From assembly GCF_026719745.1 (NCBI RefSeq), contig NZ_JAPPRQ010000130.1, positions 1-44,688 on the forward strand: a stretch of 44,688 nt of DNA, written 5' to 3'. Below are positions 24,812 through 33,839 of the stretch, in pieces. The translations under genes were made by a program, and so were the position numbers. The notes under the pieces were generated by a model. It saw nothing but the letters and a program-made list of their open reading frames with translations. It was not told where the DNA came from and ran no database searches. The DNA is from Clostridium sp. ZS2-4. GTDB lineage: Bacteria; Bacillota; Clostridia; Clostridiales; Clostridiaceae. Position 1 is the stretch's first letter, and each line of letters starts with the position of its first letter.

Positions 24812-26617
24812 TTGATAAAGATAAAAACGATTTATTCTAAAAGAAAAGAAAAATATGAAAAACTTTTAAAAGCACAAAATAAAATTGTAAATATTATAAG
24901 TCTAATTAGAATGGTGATTTTTATAAGTGCAGTAAGTTTTCCTTTGATTTTTTATTATAATATAAAGAATATGTATTTAAGCGTTTTTACATTTTTGGCA
25001 TTTGCTTCAATATTTGTAATTATAGCTATAAAACATGATAAAATAATAAAAACTAGAGATTTGATATATAATATGTGTAATATAAATCAGCAGTGTATAG
25101 AACGTGTAGAAGGCAAATGGAAACAATTTCAGGATGATGGTGAAGAATATAAAGATGAAAATCATCCTTATTCTAATGATTTAGATATATTTGGCAGGGC
25201 TTCTCTTTTTCAGTACATAAATAATACAACAACTTATATTGGAAGAGAAAAATTGAAAAAAAGTTTAACAAGTAATGGTTATTCACATCAGGAAATTTAT
25301 AGAAGACAGGAAGCTATAAAAGAACTTAGCAAAATGATAGGTTTTAGACAACGATTAAAGGCAGAAGGACTCAAAAATTTTAATTCAGGTAAAAGTGCAG
25401 CAAGTTTATTGAAATGGGCAAAACAAAAACACAATTTTTATGATAGTAAATTTATTGAAACTATTAGTATAGTCCTACCTGTCTTAACTTTAGGAGCTAT
25501 TGTATATTATTTTTTAGGTATACTAAAAAGTTATCATATACCTTTGGCGTTTATAATTGTAAATTTTATTGTACTTAAAATAAATAAAAATGAAAGAGAA
25601 AGTGCATTAGATACAGTTTATATTTATAAGAAACAAATAAATAATTATTACAATATGTTAAAGCTTATAGAAAAAAAGAGCTTTAAATCAGTTTACTTAA
25701 AAAATTTAAAATCAAATCTTATACATGAAAAAGGTACTTCTTCACAAAGAATAATAAAACTTAATAAACTTTCAGATTTAATTTTAGACAGAAACAATTT
25801 AATGTATTTTATATTGAACTATGTGTTTTTATGGGATTATCATTGTATGATAAATCTTGAAAAATGGAAAAAGGTAAATGGGGAAGAATTGGAGAAATGG
25901 TTAGAAACTATAGGGATTATAGAAGAATTGTCTAGTTTTTCAACATTAGCTTTTGATAATTTAGATTGGGCTATGCCTAAATTTAAAGAAGGTGAGTTTG
26001 TATTTAAAGTGGAAAACATAGGCCATCCTCTTTTAGGTAGTGAAAGAGTGTGTAATGATTTATCACTAGGACGATATAACAAAATTATATTGATTACAGG
26101 TTCAAATATGTCGGGAAAAAGTACATTTCTTAGAACTACTGGTATAAATTTAGTTTTAGCTTATGCAGGAGCACCAGTATGTGCAAAAAAATTTGAATGC
26201 AGTATAATGGAGATATTTACTTGTATGAGAATTAGTGATAATTTACAAAAAAATATTTCATCTTTTTATGGGGAACTACTTAGAATAAAGGAACTTGTAA
26301 GTAAAACCAAAGAAGGAAGAAAAGTATTCTTTTTATTAGATGAAATATTTAAAGGAACTAATTCTATCGATAGACATATGGGAGCAAAAAATTTGATAAA
26401 TAAACTTAGTGAGGAAAAAGTGCTTGGAATGGTATCAACTCATGATTTAGAGCTTGGAAGTTTGGAGAAAGAAAACAGTAACATAAAAAACTATCACTTT
26501 GAAGAGTACTACAAAAACAACAAAATATATTTTGATTATAAGCTAAGAAAGGATATTTCTACTACAAGAAATGCTATGTATCTTATGAAGATTGCAGGAA
26601 TAGTAGATGACGATTAA
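24812..26617 (+). CDS. MutS-family ATPase with membrane segments
   Basis: A 601-residue protein starting at TTG 24812, 5 nt after GGAGGTG. Two hydrophobic segments lie near residues 28-50 and 52-72, two more near 218-238 and 242-258. The helical clamp region follows, then a MutS domain V ATPase: Walker A TGSNMSGKSTFLR (about 428-440), FFLLDEIFKGTNSIDR (Walker B and signature, about 507-522) and STHDLELG. The mismatch-recognition domain of true MutS and the Smr nuclease of MutS2 are absent. It belongs to a group annotated as MutS-family in clostridia; a role at the membrane is inferred, not known. Monocistronic. Confidence 0.85.
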   Translation: MIKIKTIYSKRKEKYEKLLKAQNKIVNIISLIRMVIFISAVSFPLIFYYNIKNMYLSVFTFLAFASIFVIIAIKHDKIIKTRDLIYNMCNINQQCIERVEGKWKQFQDDGEEYKDENHPYSNDLDIFGRASLFQYINNTTTYIGREKLKKSLTSNGYSHQEIYRRQEAIKELSKMIGFRQRLKAEGLKNFNSGKSAASLLKWAKQKHNFYDSKFIETISIVLPVLTLGAIVYYFLGILKSYHIPLAFIIVNFIVLKINKNERESALDTVYIYKKQINNYYNMLKLIEKKSFKSVYLKNLKSNLIHEKGTSSQRIIKLNKLSDLILDRNNLMYFILNYVFLWDYHCMINLEKWKKVNGEELEKWLETIGIIEELSSFSTLAFDNLDWAMPKFKEGEFVFKVENIGHPLLGSERVCNDLSLGRYNKIILITGSNMSGKSTFLRTTGINLVLAYAGAPVCAKKFECSIMEIFTCMRISDNLQKNISSFYGELLRIKELVSKTKEGRKVFFLLDEIFKGTNSIDRHMGAKNLINKLSEEKVLGMVSTHDLELGSLEKENSNIKNYHFEEYYKNNKIYFDYKLRKDISTTRNAMYLMKIAGIVDDD

Positions 26618-26690
26618 GTTTTTAAATTATATCATGAAGGGCATAGATTTATTTTAGCAATTGAGTAAAATATTTTCATAAAAATAGTTA

Positions 26691-26718
26691 TTGCATTTTG
26701 TATAAAATTTGATATAAT
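26691..26718 (+). promoter_or_regulatory. Promoter of the second 6S-like RNA
   Basis: TTGCAT (26691-26696) and TATAAT (26713-26718) are 16 nt apart, the same geometry and the same ATTTGATATAATA minus-10 context as at the first 6S-like locus. Confidence 0.7.
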
Positions 26719-26724
26719 AAGTAT

Positions 26725-27015
26725 CATAAAGAGGGATTTAGATAAATTCTAAAATGATATGTCAATAATTAAGTTAATATGTCTGAAATATTTGTAGAGC
26801 TCTTATTTTGAACCTACATAACTTAAAAGGGAGTTCGATATTTAGATGCAGATTATATCTATAAGACCAGTATAAGGCAAGAACAGTGAAGCATCTGTGA
26901 GGACACCCACCTATCGGATAGATAGGTGTCAAAATTGGAGCAGCGGTATTTTGGATTTATAAAGTAAAATATAATGAATATTATATTAGGGAGAGGTGGA
27001 AACACCTCTCTTTTT
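26725..27015 (+). ncRNA. ssrS: 6S-like regulatory RNA, copy 2
   Basis: The core 26771-26960 aligns with 14511-14700 of copy 1 over 190 bases without a gap, with about 10 substitutions plus two at the very end. The paired arms are kept: GCTC/GAGC and ATTTTGA/TCAAAAT remain complementary, and the bubble-side hairpin CACCTATC/GATAGGTG is intact with changes limited to its loop. The bubble strand ACCTACATAACTTAAAAGGG is unchanged. The 5' leader (26725-26770) and terminator differ from copy 1. It lies between the MutS-like gene and the prsW remnant. Same caveat as copy 1 about the family name. Confidence 0.7.
26989..27015 (+). terminator. Terminator of 6S-like RNA copy 2
   Basis: GAGAGGTG (26991-26998) and CACCTCTC (27003-27010) close a GAAA loop and are followed by TTTTT; two G-U pairs extend the base. 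Confidence 0.9.
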
Positions 27016-27137
27016 GATTTCTATTAAAAATTCAACAAGTGTTTTTATGCAATGTTAAAATACATAAGATAAGAAGAATATAAAAATAGTTATTACAAAT
27101 AACAAAATCATAGACAAGTTTAGAAAGGTTGCTCGTT

Positions 27138-27524
27138 ATGTACACAAGATTATTTGTAATAGCAGTAACTCCAGGAATAGCATTAGCACTTGCTGCGTAT
27201 TTAACTGATAGGTATGATAGAGAACCTATAAGCTTATTAATAAAAGTTTTTATTTTAGGAGCACTTTCTGTGATACCAACCGCAATAGTTGAAAAATTTC
27301 TTGGAGCTTTTAACATATTTGGGGGATTAATAGGTAGTGCTTATACAGCTTTTATAGTTGCCGGATTGACAGAAGAAATTTTTTTTGATTTTATATTAAT
27401 GGCTAATATTCCAATATTATTTGTAATATTTGTTCCTTATGTTGTTTACTTATGGGTAGCAAATTTTAGAAAACTCAATGAATATTTTTTGGAATCAAAG
27501 AAAGGTTTTGAAGAAAACATATGA
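27138..27524 (+). pseudogene. PrsW-like membrane protease with catalytic core deleted
   Basis: The frame is open (128 residues), with AAAGG 9 nt before ATG 27138. Residues 1-88 match the PrsW N terminus (VIAVTPGIALALAAYLTDRY, DREPISLL, then AYTAFIVAGLTEE). Sequence then jumps directly to IFFDFILMANIP and LWVANFRKLNEYFLESK, the usual C terminus, where full proteins read HG-I-Y-DFIL. Roughly 80-100 residues carrying the second EN, the GH and the H/D catalytic motifs are missing, while the EE of the first motif remains at the junction (about 27380). PrsW cleaves anti-sigma factors; this version should be inactive. The deletion kept the frame, beside a T8 run. Confidence 0.7.
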
Positions 27525-27619
27525 GGTGCATTTTTCTTATATCAACCATATTTTGAAGGTGTAAATAGAATAAAGTTTATATTCATGGATACCCTAAGTT
27601 TTAAAAGGGAGTGATTTAT

Positions 27620-27721
27620 GTGCCATCAAGAGATGAAAAAAGAAGATTTGACTATATGGAAAAGAAAGCTGAAGAGAGTAAAAAGAAGAAATTAGGAAAA
27701 ATGAACAAACCAAGAGGATAA
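27620..27721 (+). CDS. Small highly charged protein, 33 aa
   Basis: GTG 27620 follows AAAAGGGAGTG at good spacing and encodes MPSRDEKRRFDYMEKKAEES then KKKKLGKMNKPRG. It is hydrophilic and basic with a single likely helix. The stop codon runs into a terminator stem, so the transcript seems made for this ORF alone. ATG 27618 in another frame would give a 25-residue basic peptide and is less convincing. Function unknown. Confidence 0.6.
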   Translation: MPSRDEKRRFDYMEKKAEESKKKKLGKMNKPRG

Positions 27722-27742
27722 GAGCCTAATAAGGCTCTTTTG
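27720..27742 (+). terminator. Terminator after the 33-aa gene
   Basis: AAGAGCCT (27720-27727) and AGGCTCTT (27732-27739) with an AATA loop, followed by TTTG. Confidence 0.85.
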
Positions 27743-27855
27743 TGTTTACTATATAAATACTTTAATATATGATTATACATTACATTTAGGAATTATATAA
27801 GTAGATATGGATATGATAAAACAATAATAGCTCCAAGAATAGGTGGCAAAGTATG

Positions 27856-30090
27856 CTAAGTTACAAAATTTTTATCAGGCATTCCAATAAAATATCCTTG
27901 ACCATATTCTATTCCTAATTCTTTAATTTTGTTCATAATGGCTTCATTTTCAACAAATTCTGCTACTACTTTTATTTTATAGGCTCGAGCCATATTAACC
28001 ATAGCCTTGACTAAATGTTCATTTTCCTCTTTATCAAGAATATCTTTTATAAAAGAACCATCTATTTTAATGTATTCTACTGGTAATAATTTCAAGTACT
28101 GCATAGATGAAAAACCAGTACCAAAGTCATCAATTGAGAATTTAAACCCAAGATTTTTAATTTCTTTAACTAATTGTGAAACCTCATTAAGATTTTGGAT
28201 ATTCTGTGTTTCAGTAATTTCAAATATAATGTTTTTATGTAATATATGGTATTTGTCTACAATTTCTATTATATTAATGATATGTTGTTTGTTTTCTAAT
28301 TCTTTGCCTGAAAGATTAATAGATAATTCTAATTTATCATCTCTATCCACTAAAGATTTATATTTGAGAGCTTTTTCTGCCACAATTATATCTATATTGC
28401 TGATCATATTATGATATTCCGCTAGTAGAATATAAGGGTAAGGCGAGAGATATTTACCTTTATTGTCTATCCTCATTAATGTTTCATATTTATTAATTTG
28501 CATAGTATCTAAATCTATTATTGGTTGAAAAAAGGGTACTAATTTATTTTCATTAATAACATCTACCAAAAAATTTAGTTTTTCATCATTTTCTCTTATT
28601 TTCTTAACCATTTCTTCAATATTAGGACAAATAATTAATTCTGAGGTACTTTTATGTTTTAAATCTTTTATAATATTTTCAAATATATGTATTGCCGTAC
28701 CAGCATCTTCAATGCGTCTCATATCAATGTTTATTAATCCTATAAATGCATTAATATTTATGGAAATATCTTGGATATCTATATTTAGTTGTTTTAATTT
28801 CAAATGTAGTAGTTTTGCACTTTGCACTGATTTTTCCCATATGTTTTTTTTAAAAAGACATAAAAAATTATCTGCTCCTAACCTAAAAATATCACACTCA
28901 GAACCAACATAATGATTAGTAAGTTCAGCAAACTTATTTAAGATTAAATCACCTATGTCACTACCATATTTACTATTAATCACTGAAAAATTGTTGATAT
29001 TAATAATTAATGCATTCTGCTCTTTAAACACTTTTTTTCTTTCTTTAATTATACTCTTAAAATACTTCTTATTAAAAACTCCTGTAAGTTTATCTATATA
29101 ATAAGCTTTTTTAAAGATATAATAACCAAAAAAAATTATTATAGCATATAATACTACTATTAAAAGCAAAATTTTAGATGAATATTTCCAGGCATCATCA
29201 AGTAACATATTCTCATGTATTTTGCATACAAGCGTCCAATTTAAATTATCAATTTTTTGAAAATAAGCATATATTTTGTCACCAGTAAAATCTGCATACT
29301 GTACCATTCCAGATTTTTTATTAGAAAATTGTTCATTCCATAAGTTTATATAGTTAGTTAATAAGGTATTATTTATTTTAACATGTTTCATGTTATGCCC
29401 TATTAAATCTTTTTTTTCATGAGCAATAATTACTCCGTTTGAATCTAGTATATAGTTATTAAGACTATGTGATTTTGTAAAAAGATAAAATTCTTTATTA
29501 AAATCGTCTAAAAATATATCTGCGGCAAGTATACCCAAAACTTTATTATTGGATTTAACACCATAAGAAAGGGTTATAACTGGTTTATGATAATTTATAT
29601 CATAATAAACACTACTTACTAAAACCTGGTCAGAATTTATAGATGACTTGTACCAATCTCTTTGTCGAAGATCAACTCCTGATTCTTTAATCTTATTGTG
29701 AAGACCTGTATGACTATAGGAAATACCATCTTTATTATCAACGAAATAAATTGAACTTATAATAGGTAAAGATTTATTTGTGTAAGAGAAAATTTTAGAT
29801 AGTTTATCCTTAGAATTTGGTAAATTGCTTATAGGTTCGTCAGAGATTAAATTAGCGGTATTAACTACTAAAACCTTTAGAGTGTTTATTTGTTCCTGGA
29901 TAAATTTAGAATATTCTTCTGCGGTAGTTTTCATAGCTATTTTTTTTTCTTCTAATAGTTTTTGTTTTTGATATCTAAAAATTAAAATTCCACTTATGAA
30001 CATTAATAAAAATAGTATCAAAAAGAGTGTTTTTGATGGTTTAATATTACTTTCTATAATATTCACCCCACAATCAGTATTTTTTATCAA
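27856..30090 (-). CDS. Cache-GGDEF(degenerate)-EAL cyclic-di-GMP signalling protein
   Basis: A 744-residue protein. A first membrane segment (about 20-38) and a second (about 300-320) bracket an extracellular dCache-like sensor (WYKSSINSDQVLVSSVYYD; VLGILAADIFLDDF). The GGDEF domain (about 330-480) has LGADNF in place of GGDEF and should not make c-di-GMP. The EAL domain (about 510-740) keeps the residues expected for hydrolysis: YETLMRI for EAL, SINLSG, ITET, DDFGTG, KIDGSFI, AEFVEN, GQGYFIGMP. It is probably a phosphodiesterase gated by an external ligand. The TTG start at 30090 has no good ribosome site, so the N terminus is uncertain by about ten residues. Confidence 0.88.
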   Translation of the reverse strand: MIKNTDCGVNIIESNIKPSKTLFLILFLLMFISGILIFRYQKQKLLEEKKIAMKTTAEEYSKFIQEQINTLKVLVVNTANLISDEPISNLPNSKDKLSKIFSYTNKSLPIISSIYFVDNKDGISYSHTGLHNKIKESGVDLRQRDWYKSSINSDQVLVSSVYYDINYHKPVITLSYGVKSNNKVLGILAADIFLDDFNKEFYLFTKSHSLNNYILDSNGVIIAHEKKDLIGHNMKHVKINNTLLTNYINLWNEQFSNKKSGMVQYADFTGDKIYAYFQKIDNLNWTLVCKIHENMLLDDAWKYSSKILLLIVVLYAIIIFFGYYIFKKAYYIDKLTGVFNKKYFKSIIKERKKVFKEQNALIININNFSVINSKYGSDIGDLILNKFAELTNHYVGSECDIFRLGADNFLCLFKKNIWEKSVQSAKLLHLKLKQLNIDIQDISININAFIGLINIDMRRIEDAGTAIHIFENIIKDLKHKSTSELIICPNIEEMVKKIRENDEKLNFLVDVINENKLVPFFQPIIDLDTMQINKYETLMRIDNKGKYLSPYPYILLAEYHNMISNIDIIVAEKALKYKSLVDRDDKLELSINLSGKELENKQHIINIIEIVDKYHILHKNIIFEITETQNIQNLNEVSQLVKEIKNLGFKFSIDDFGTGFSSMQYLKLLPVEYIKIDGSFIKDILDKEENEHLVKAMVNMARAYKIKVVAEFVENEAIMNKIKELGIEYGQGYFIGMPDKNFVT

Positions 30091-30182
30091 GGATAATTTT
30101 TCAAAAAGTTATCTCATACATTATACACTTTATTTTAATCATATAAAAGTTTTTCAAAGAAAAAGAATAAAAAACGACAAAA

Positions 30183-30253
30183 AATAATTAAAATAAACGT
30201 AATAAAACTCTGCATGTGTTGACATATGTTTTATTACGTTTATTTTAATTATT
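30183..30253 (-). terminator. Very long AT-rich hairpin terminator
   Basis: Arms 30183-30208 and 30228-30253 are perfect 26-bp reverse complements (AATAATTAAAATAAACGTAA and the six bases TAAAAC after it on the left). The 19-nt loop has ATGT/ACAT that can extend the stem. On the minus strand TTTTTT follows, so it closes the formyltransferase transcript just before the EAL gene. Confidence 0.85.
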
Positions 30254-30254
30254 A

Positions 30255-30941
30255 CTATGCTATTGGTTGTCTTTCAGGTACAGGGTAATTAAAGACAGAC
30301 CCACCAACATCAATAAAAGGACCTGGTGCTAAAGGATAAGTAGTTGATTTTATCCTCTTTTTAATCTCTTTTTGTGTCATTGTTTTTGGATGAATTTCAC
30401 AAAGGGCATTTAACTGTTTCCTAGTATAAGGTTGCTTTTCCCATTTTAAATCAGATTTAGGAAGTGATTTGTTTGAATATATTAAATCAATAATGGTTTG
30501 ATATAAATATAGTAAATGTATCATAGATTTTAATTTTAGAGATTCTACTGTTTCATCTTTATATATAGGAAAATAAGAAACTTTAACGATATTACCCGTA
30601 TCCACCTCTTTTTTCATATGATGGCACGTAACCCCATATATTTTTGCATCTTCATATAAAGCAAAATTATAGCATCCTGTACCAGGATATCTTGGAGAAC
30701 CAGGGTGAAAATTTATAGCTGCAATCTTTGCTTGTCCAAGCATGTAAGATGGTACAATCCATGGAGATAGAAAAGAAATTAAGTAATCAGGTTTATACCA
30801 TTTCAATTCTTCTGGAAATTTGCTTTCTACCTTGTCTTGAACTATTACTAAATCTTTTTCATTAAAAGCCCTCCTTAAAATTTCAGCTGCATAATTACAA
30901 AAACTACTTTTTTTACTTAAAAAAACAATCTTTTTTTTCAT
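30255..30941 (-). CDS. Formyltransferase-family protein, stand-alone
   Basis: A 228-residue protein with the formyl_trans_N fold: N-terminal KKKIVFLSKKSSF, then ISFLSPWIVPSYML, the signature NFHPGSPRYPGTGCYNFALY (asparagine and histidine of the active site) and YGVTCHHM..VDTGNIV, where the aspartate completes the site. It transfers a formyl group from 10-formyl-tetrahydrofolate. It lacks the C-terminal domain of Met-tRNA formyltransferase and has no sugar-nucleotide genes nearby; the acceptor is unknown. AAAGAGGTG precedes ATG 30941. Monocistronic. Confidence 0.8.
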   Translation of the reverse strand: MKKKIVFLSKKSSFCNYAAEILRRAFNEKDLVIVQDKVESKFPEELKWYKPDYLISFLSPWIVPSYMLGQAKIAAINFHPGSPRYPGTGCYNFALYEDAKIYGVTCHHMKKEVDTGNIVKVSYFPIYKDETVESLKLKSMIHLLYLYQTIIDLIYSNKSLPKSDLKWEKQPYTRKQLNALCEIHPKTMTQKEIKKRIKSTTYPLAPGPFIDVGGSVFNYPVPERQPIA

Positions 30942-31025
30942 AACAAATCACCTCTTTAAAGCAATTATTACATTGGTATAATTACTATATTTTACTGTTA
31001 TTAGCTAAATAATATTCCTAGAAAT

Positions 31026-31060
31026 ATAGTATATATTTTTTTAAAAAAGATATATACTAT
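31026..31060. repeat. Near-perfect 35-bp AT-rich palindrome
   Basis: ATAGTATATATTTTT (31026-31040) pairs with AAAAGATATATACTAT (31045-31060) with one G-U. It lies in the divergent gap 30942-31310 between the formyltransferase gene and glpF. It may be an operator or a structured 5' leader. The rest of that 370-base gap is AT-rich and shows nothing else I can support. Confidence 0.65.
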
Positions 31061-31310
31061 TGCTTTTTATTTCCAAAAAAGATAAAATAATGTAAAAGGG
31101 GTGGTAATTTAAAATATATTAAATAAAGAAATAAAGAAATAAAATATAGTAATAAGAGGTGGAATGCATACATAGAATTTATTGAGTGACTAAAAGAAAT
31201 TTGTAACAAATAGATTTAATAGAAGATATAAATTCATACCTAATATTAAAGTACAAAAATAAATATATATAATATATATTTATAAAATTTTATTTTAAGG
31301 GGGAATTTTA

Positions 31311-32015
31311 ATGTCACATTTTATGGCAGAATTTTTAGGTACCATGATTTTGGTATGGCTAGGTGATGGAGTAGTTGCCAGTGTTTCACTTAACAAATGT
31401 AAAGGACAGAATGGTGGATGGATAGTTGTAACTACTGCATGGGCAATAGCTGTTGCGATCCCTGTTTATATTTTTGGAGCTATAAGTGGAGCTCATATAA
31501 ATCCAGCTGTTACTATAGCGAATGCAGTTATTGGTAATTTTGCATGGAGTGAAGTTGTGCCTTATATAGTTGCCCAAATGTTAGGTGGAATTGTAGGAGG
31601 AGCATTAGTATGGTTAACTTATTTACCTCATTGGGAAGCAACTGAAGATAAAGCTACAAAGCTTGGAGTATTCTGTACAGCACCAGCTATTAGAGATACT
31701 AAATCAAATCTTTTATGTGAGATTTTAGGTACAGCAATGTTAGTATTTGGATTATTAGGTTTAGGTCAAGCAGAAATGGTAGCAGGAATTAGTGCATTAG
31801 CAGTTGGTCTTTTAATATTTGTTATTGGTCTTTCACTAGGAAGTCCTACAGGATATGCAATAAATCCAGCTAGAGATTTGGGACCACGTATAGCTCATGC
31901 TATTTTACCCATAGCAGGAAAAGGCGATTCTGATTGGGAATATTCATGGATACCAGTTGTTGGTTCGATTATTGGAGGAATATTAGGAGCTTTAGTATTT
32001 GTAGCTGTATTCTAA
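31311..32015 (+). CDS. glpF: Glycerol uptake facilitator (aquaglyceroporin)
   Basis: A 234-residue MIP channel with six membrane segments and both NPA boxes: GAHINPAVTIAN (after segment 2) and GYAINPARDLGPR (after segment 5). The aspartate after the second NPAR (NPARD) is the glycerol-type residue, wider than in water channels. It lets glycerol diffuse across the membrane. GGGGGAATTTTA precedes ATG 31311. It is followed after 140 bases by glpK, the usual order; no terminator separates the two, although a cre-like site does. Confidence 0.95.
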   Translation: MSHFMAEFLGTMILVWLGDGVVASVSLNKCKGQNGGWIVVTTAWAIAVAIPVYIFGAISGAHINPAVTIANAVIGNFAWSEVVPYIVAQMLGGIVGGALVWLTYLPHWEATEDKATKLGVFCTAPAIRDTKSNLLCEILGTAMLVFGLLGLGQAEMVAGISALAVGLLIFVIGLSLGSPTGYAINPARDLGPRIAHAILPIAGKGDSDWEYSWIPVVGSIIGGILGALVFVAVF

Positions 32016-32117
32016 AATGGTTAATAATAGGGAAAACAAACTGATTTATAAACATAACAAGTAGTTTTTAAGCATTATTACTAATGTATGATGTTTTTTA
32101 TAATTTAAAATGAACAG

Positions 32118-32137
32118 ACGTTTTGTAAACGTTTAAA
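32118..32137 (+). promoter_or_regulatory. Catabolite-response (cre)-like site before glpK
   Basis: TGTAAACGTTTAAA (32124-32137) matches the cre consensus TGWAANCGNTNWCA at all but the penultimate position. It is embedded in the dyad ACGTTT-TGT-AAACGT (32118-32132), 18 bases before the glpK start. CcpA control of glycerol genes is common in Firmicutes; here it is inferred from the motif. Confidence 0.5.
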
Positions 32138-32149
32138 ATGGGAGGATGA

Positions 32150-33649
<1,500 letters not shown>

Positions 33650-33681
33650 AATTTAAATAATCATTTAGTATTTCACTTAAA

Positions 33682-33707
33682 AGCTGGCTATTTGATTATA
33701 GCCAGTT
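33682..33707 (+). terminator. Terminator-like hairpin after glpK
   Basis: CTGGCTA (33684-33690) and TAGCCAG (33699-33705) form a 7-bp stem with A- and T-runs outside. The T-run is weak (TTT, CC), so partial read-through into the next leader is possible. Confidence 0.6.
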
Positions 33708-33753
33708 TCCAACTTTATTATTCATAACTTTGTATATAAGAGAATATTGATTA

Positions 33754-33816
33754 GGCAGAGAATAGGAGAGCCTTAATTTGAATGGTAATATTACCATTCA
33801 AATTAAGAGTTCTTTT
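33754..33816 (+). promoter_or_regulatory. Antitermination leader of the glycerol-3-phosphate dehydrogenase-like gene, copy 1
   Basis: The motif GGCAGAGAATAGGAGAGCC (33754-33772) is followed by a perfect palindrome with 18-bp arms (33772-33789 and 33790-33807) and then TTCTTTTT, a Rho-independent terminator ending 24 bases before the start codon. GGAGAGC inside the motif can pair by G-U with the T/C-rich tract after the palindrome, lengthening the terminator; pairing of GGC with GCC within the motif would compete. The same 19-mer with one change occurs at 44181. Family knowledge: glpD of B. subtilis is controlled by GlpP-mediated antitermination. Confidence 0.65.
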
Positions 33817-33839
33817 TATTATAGTTGAGGAGGAGTATT

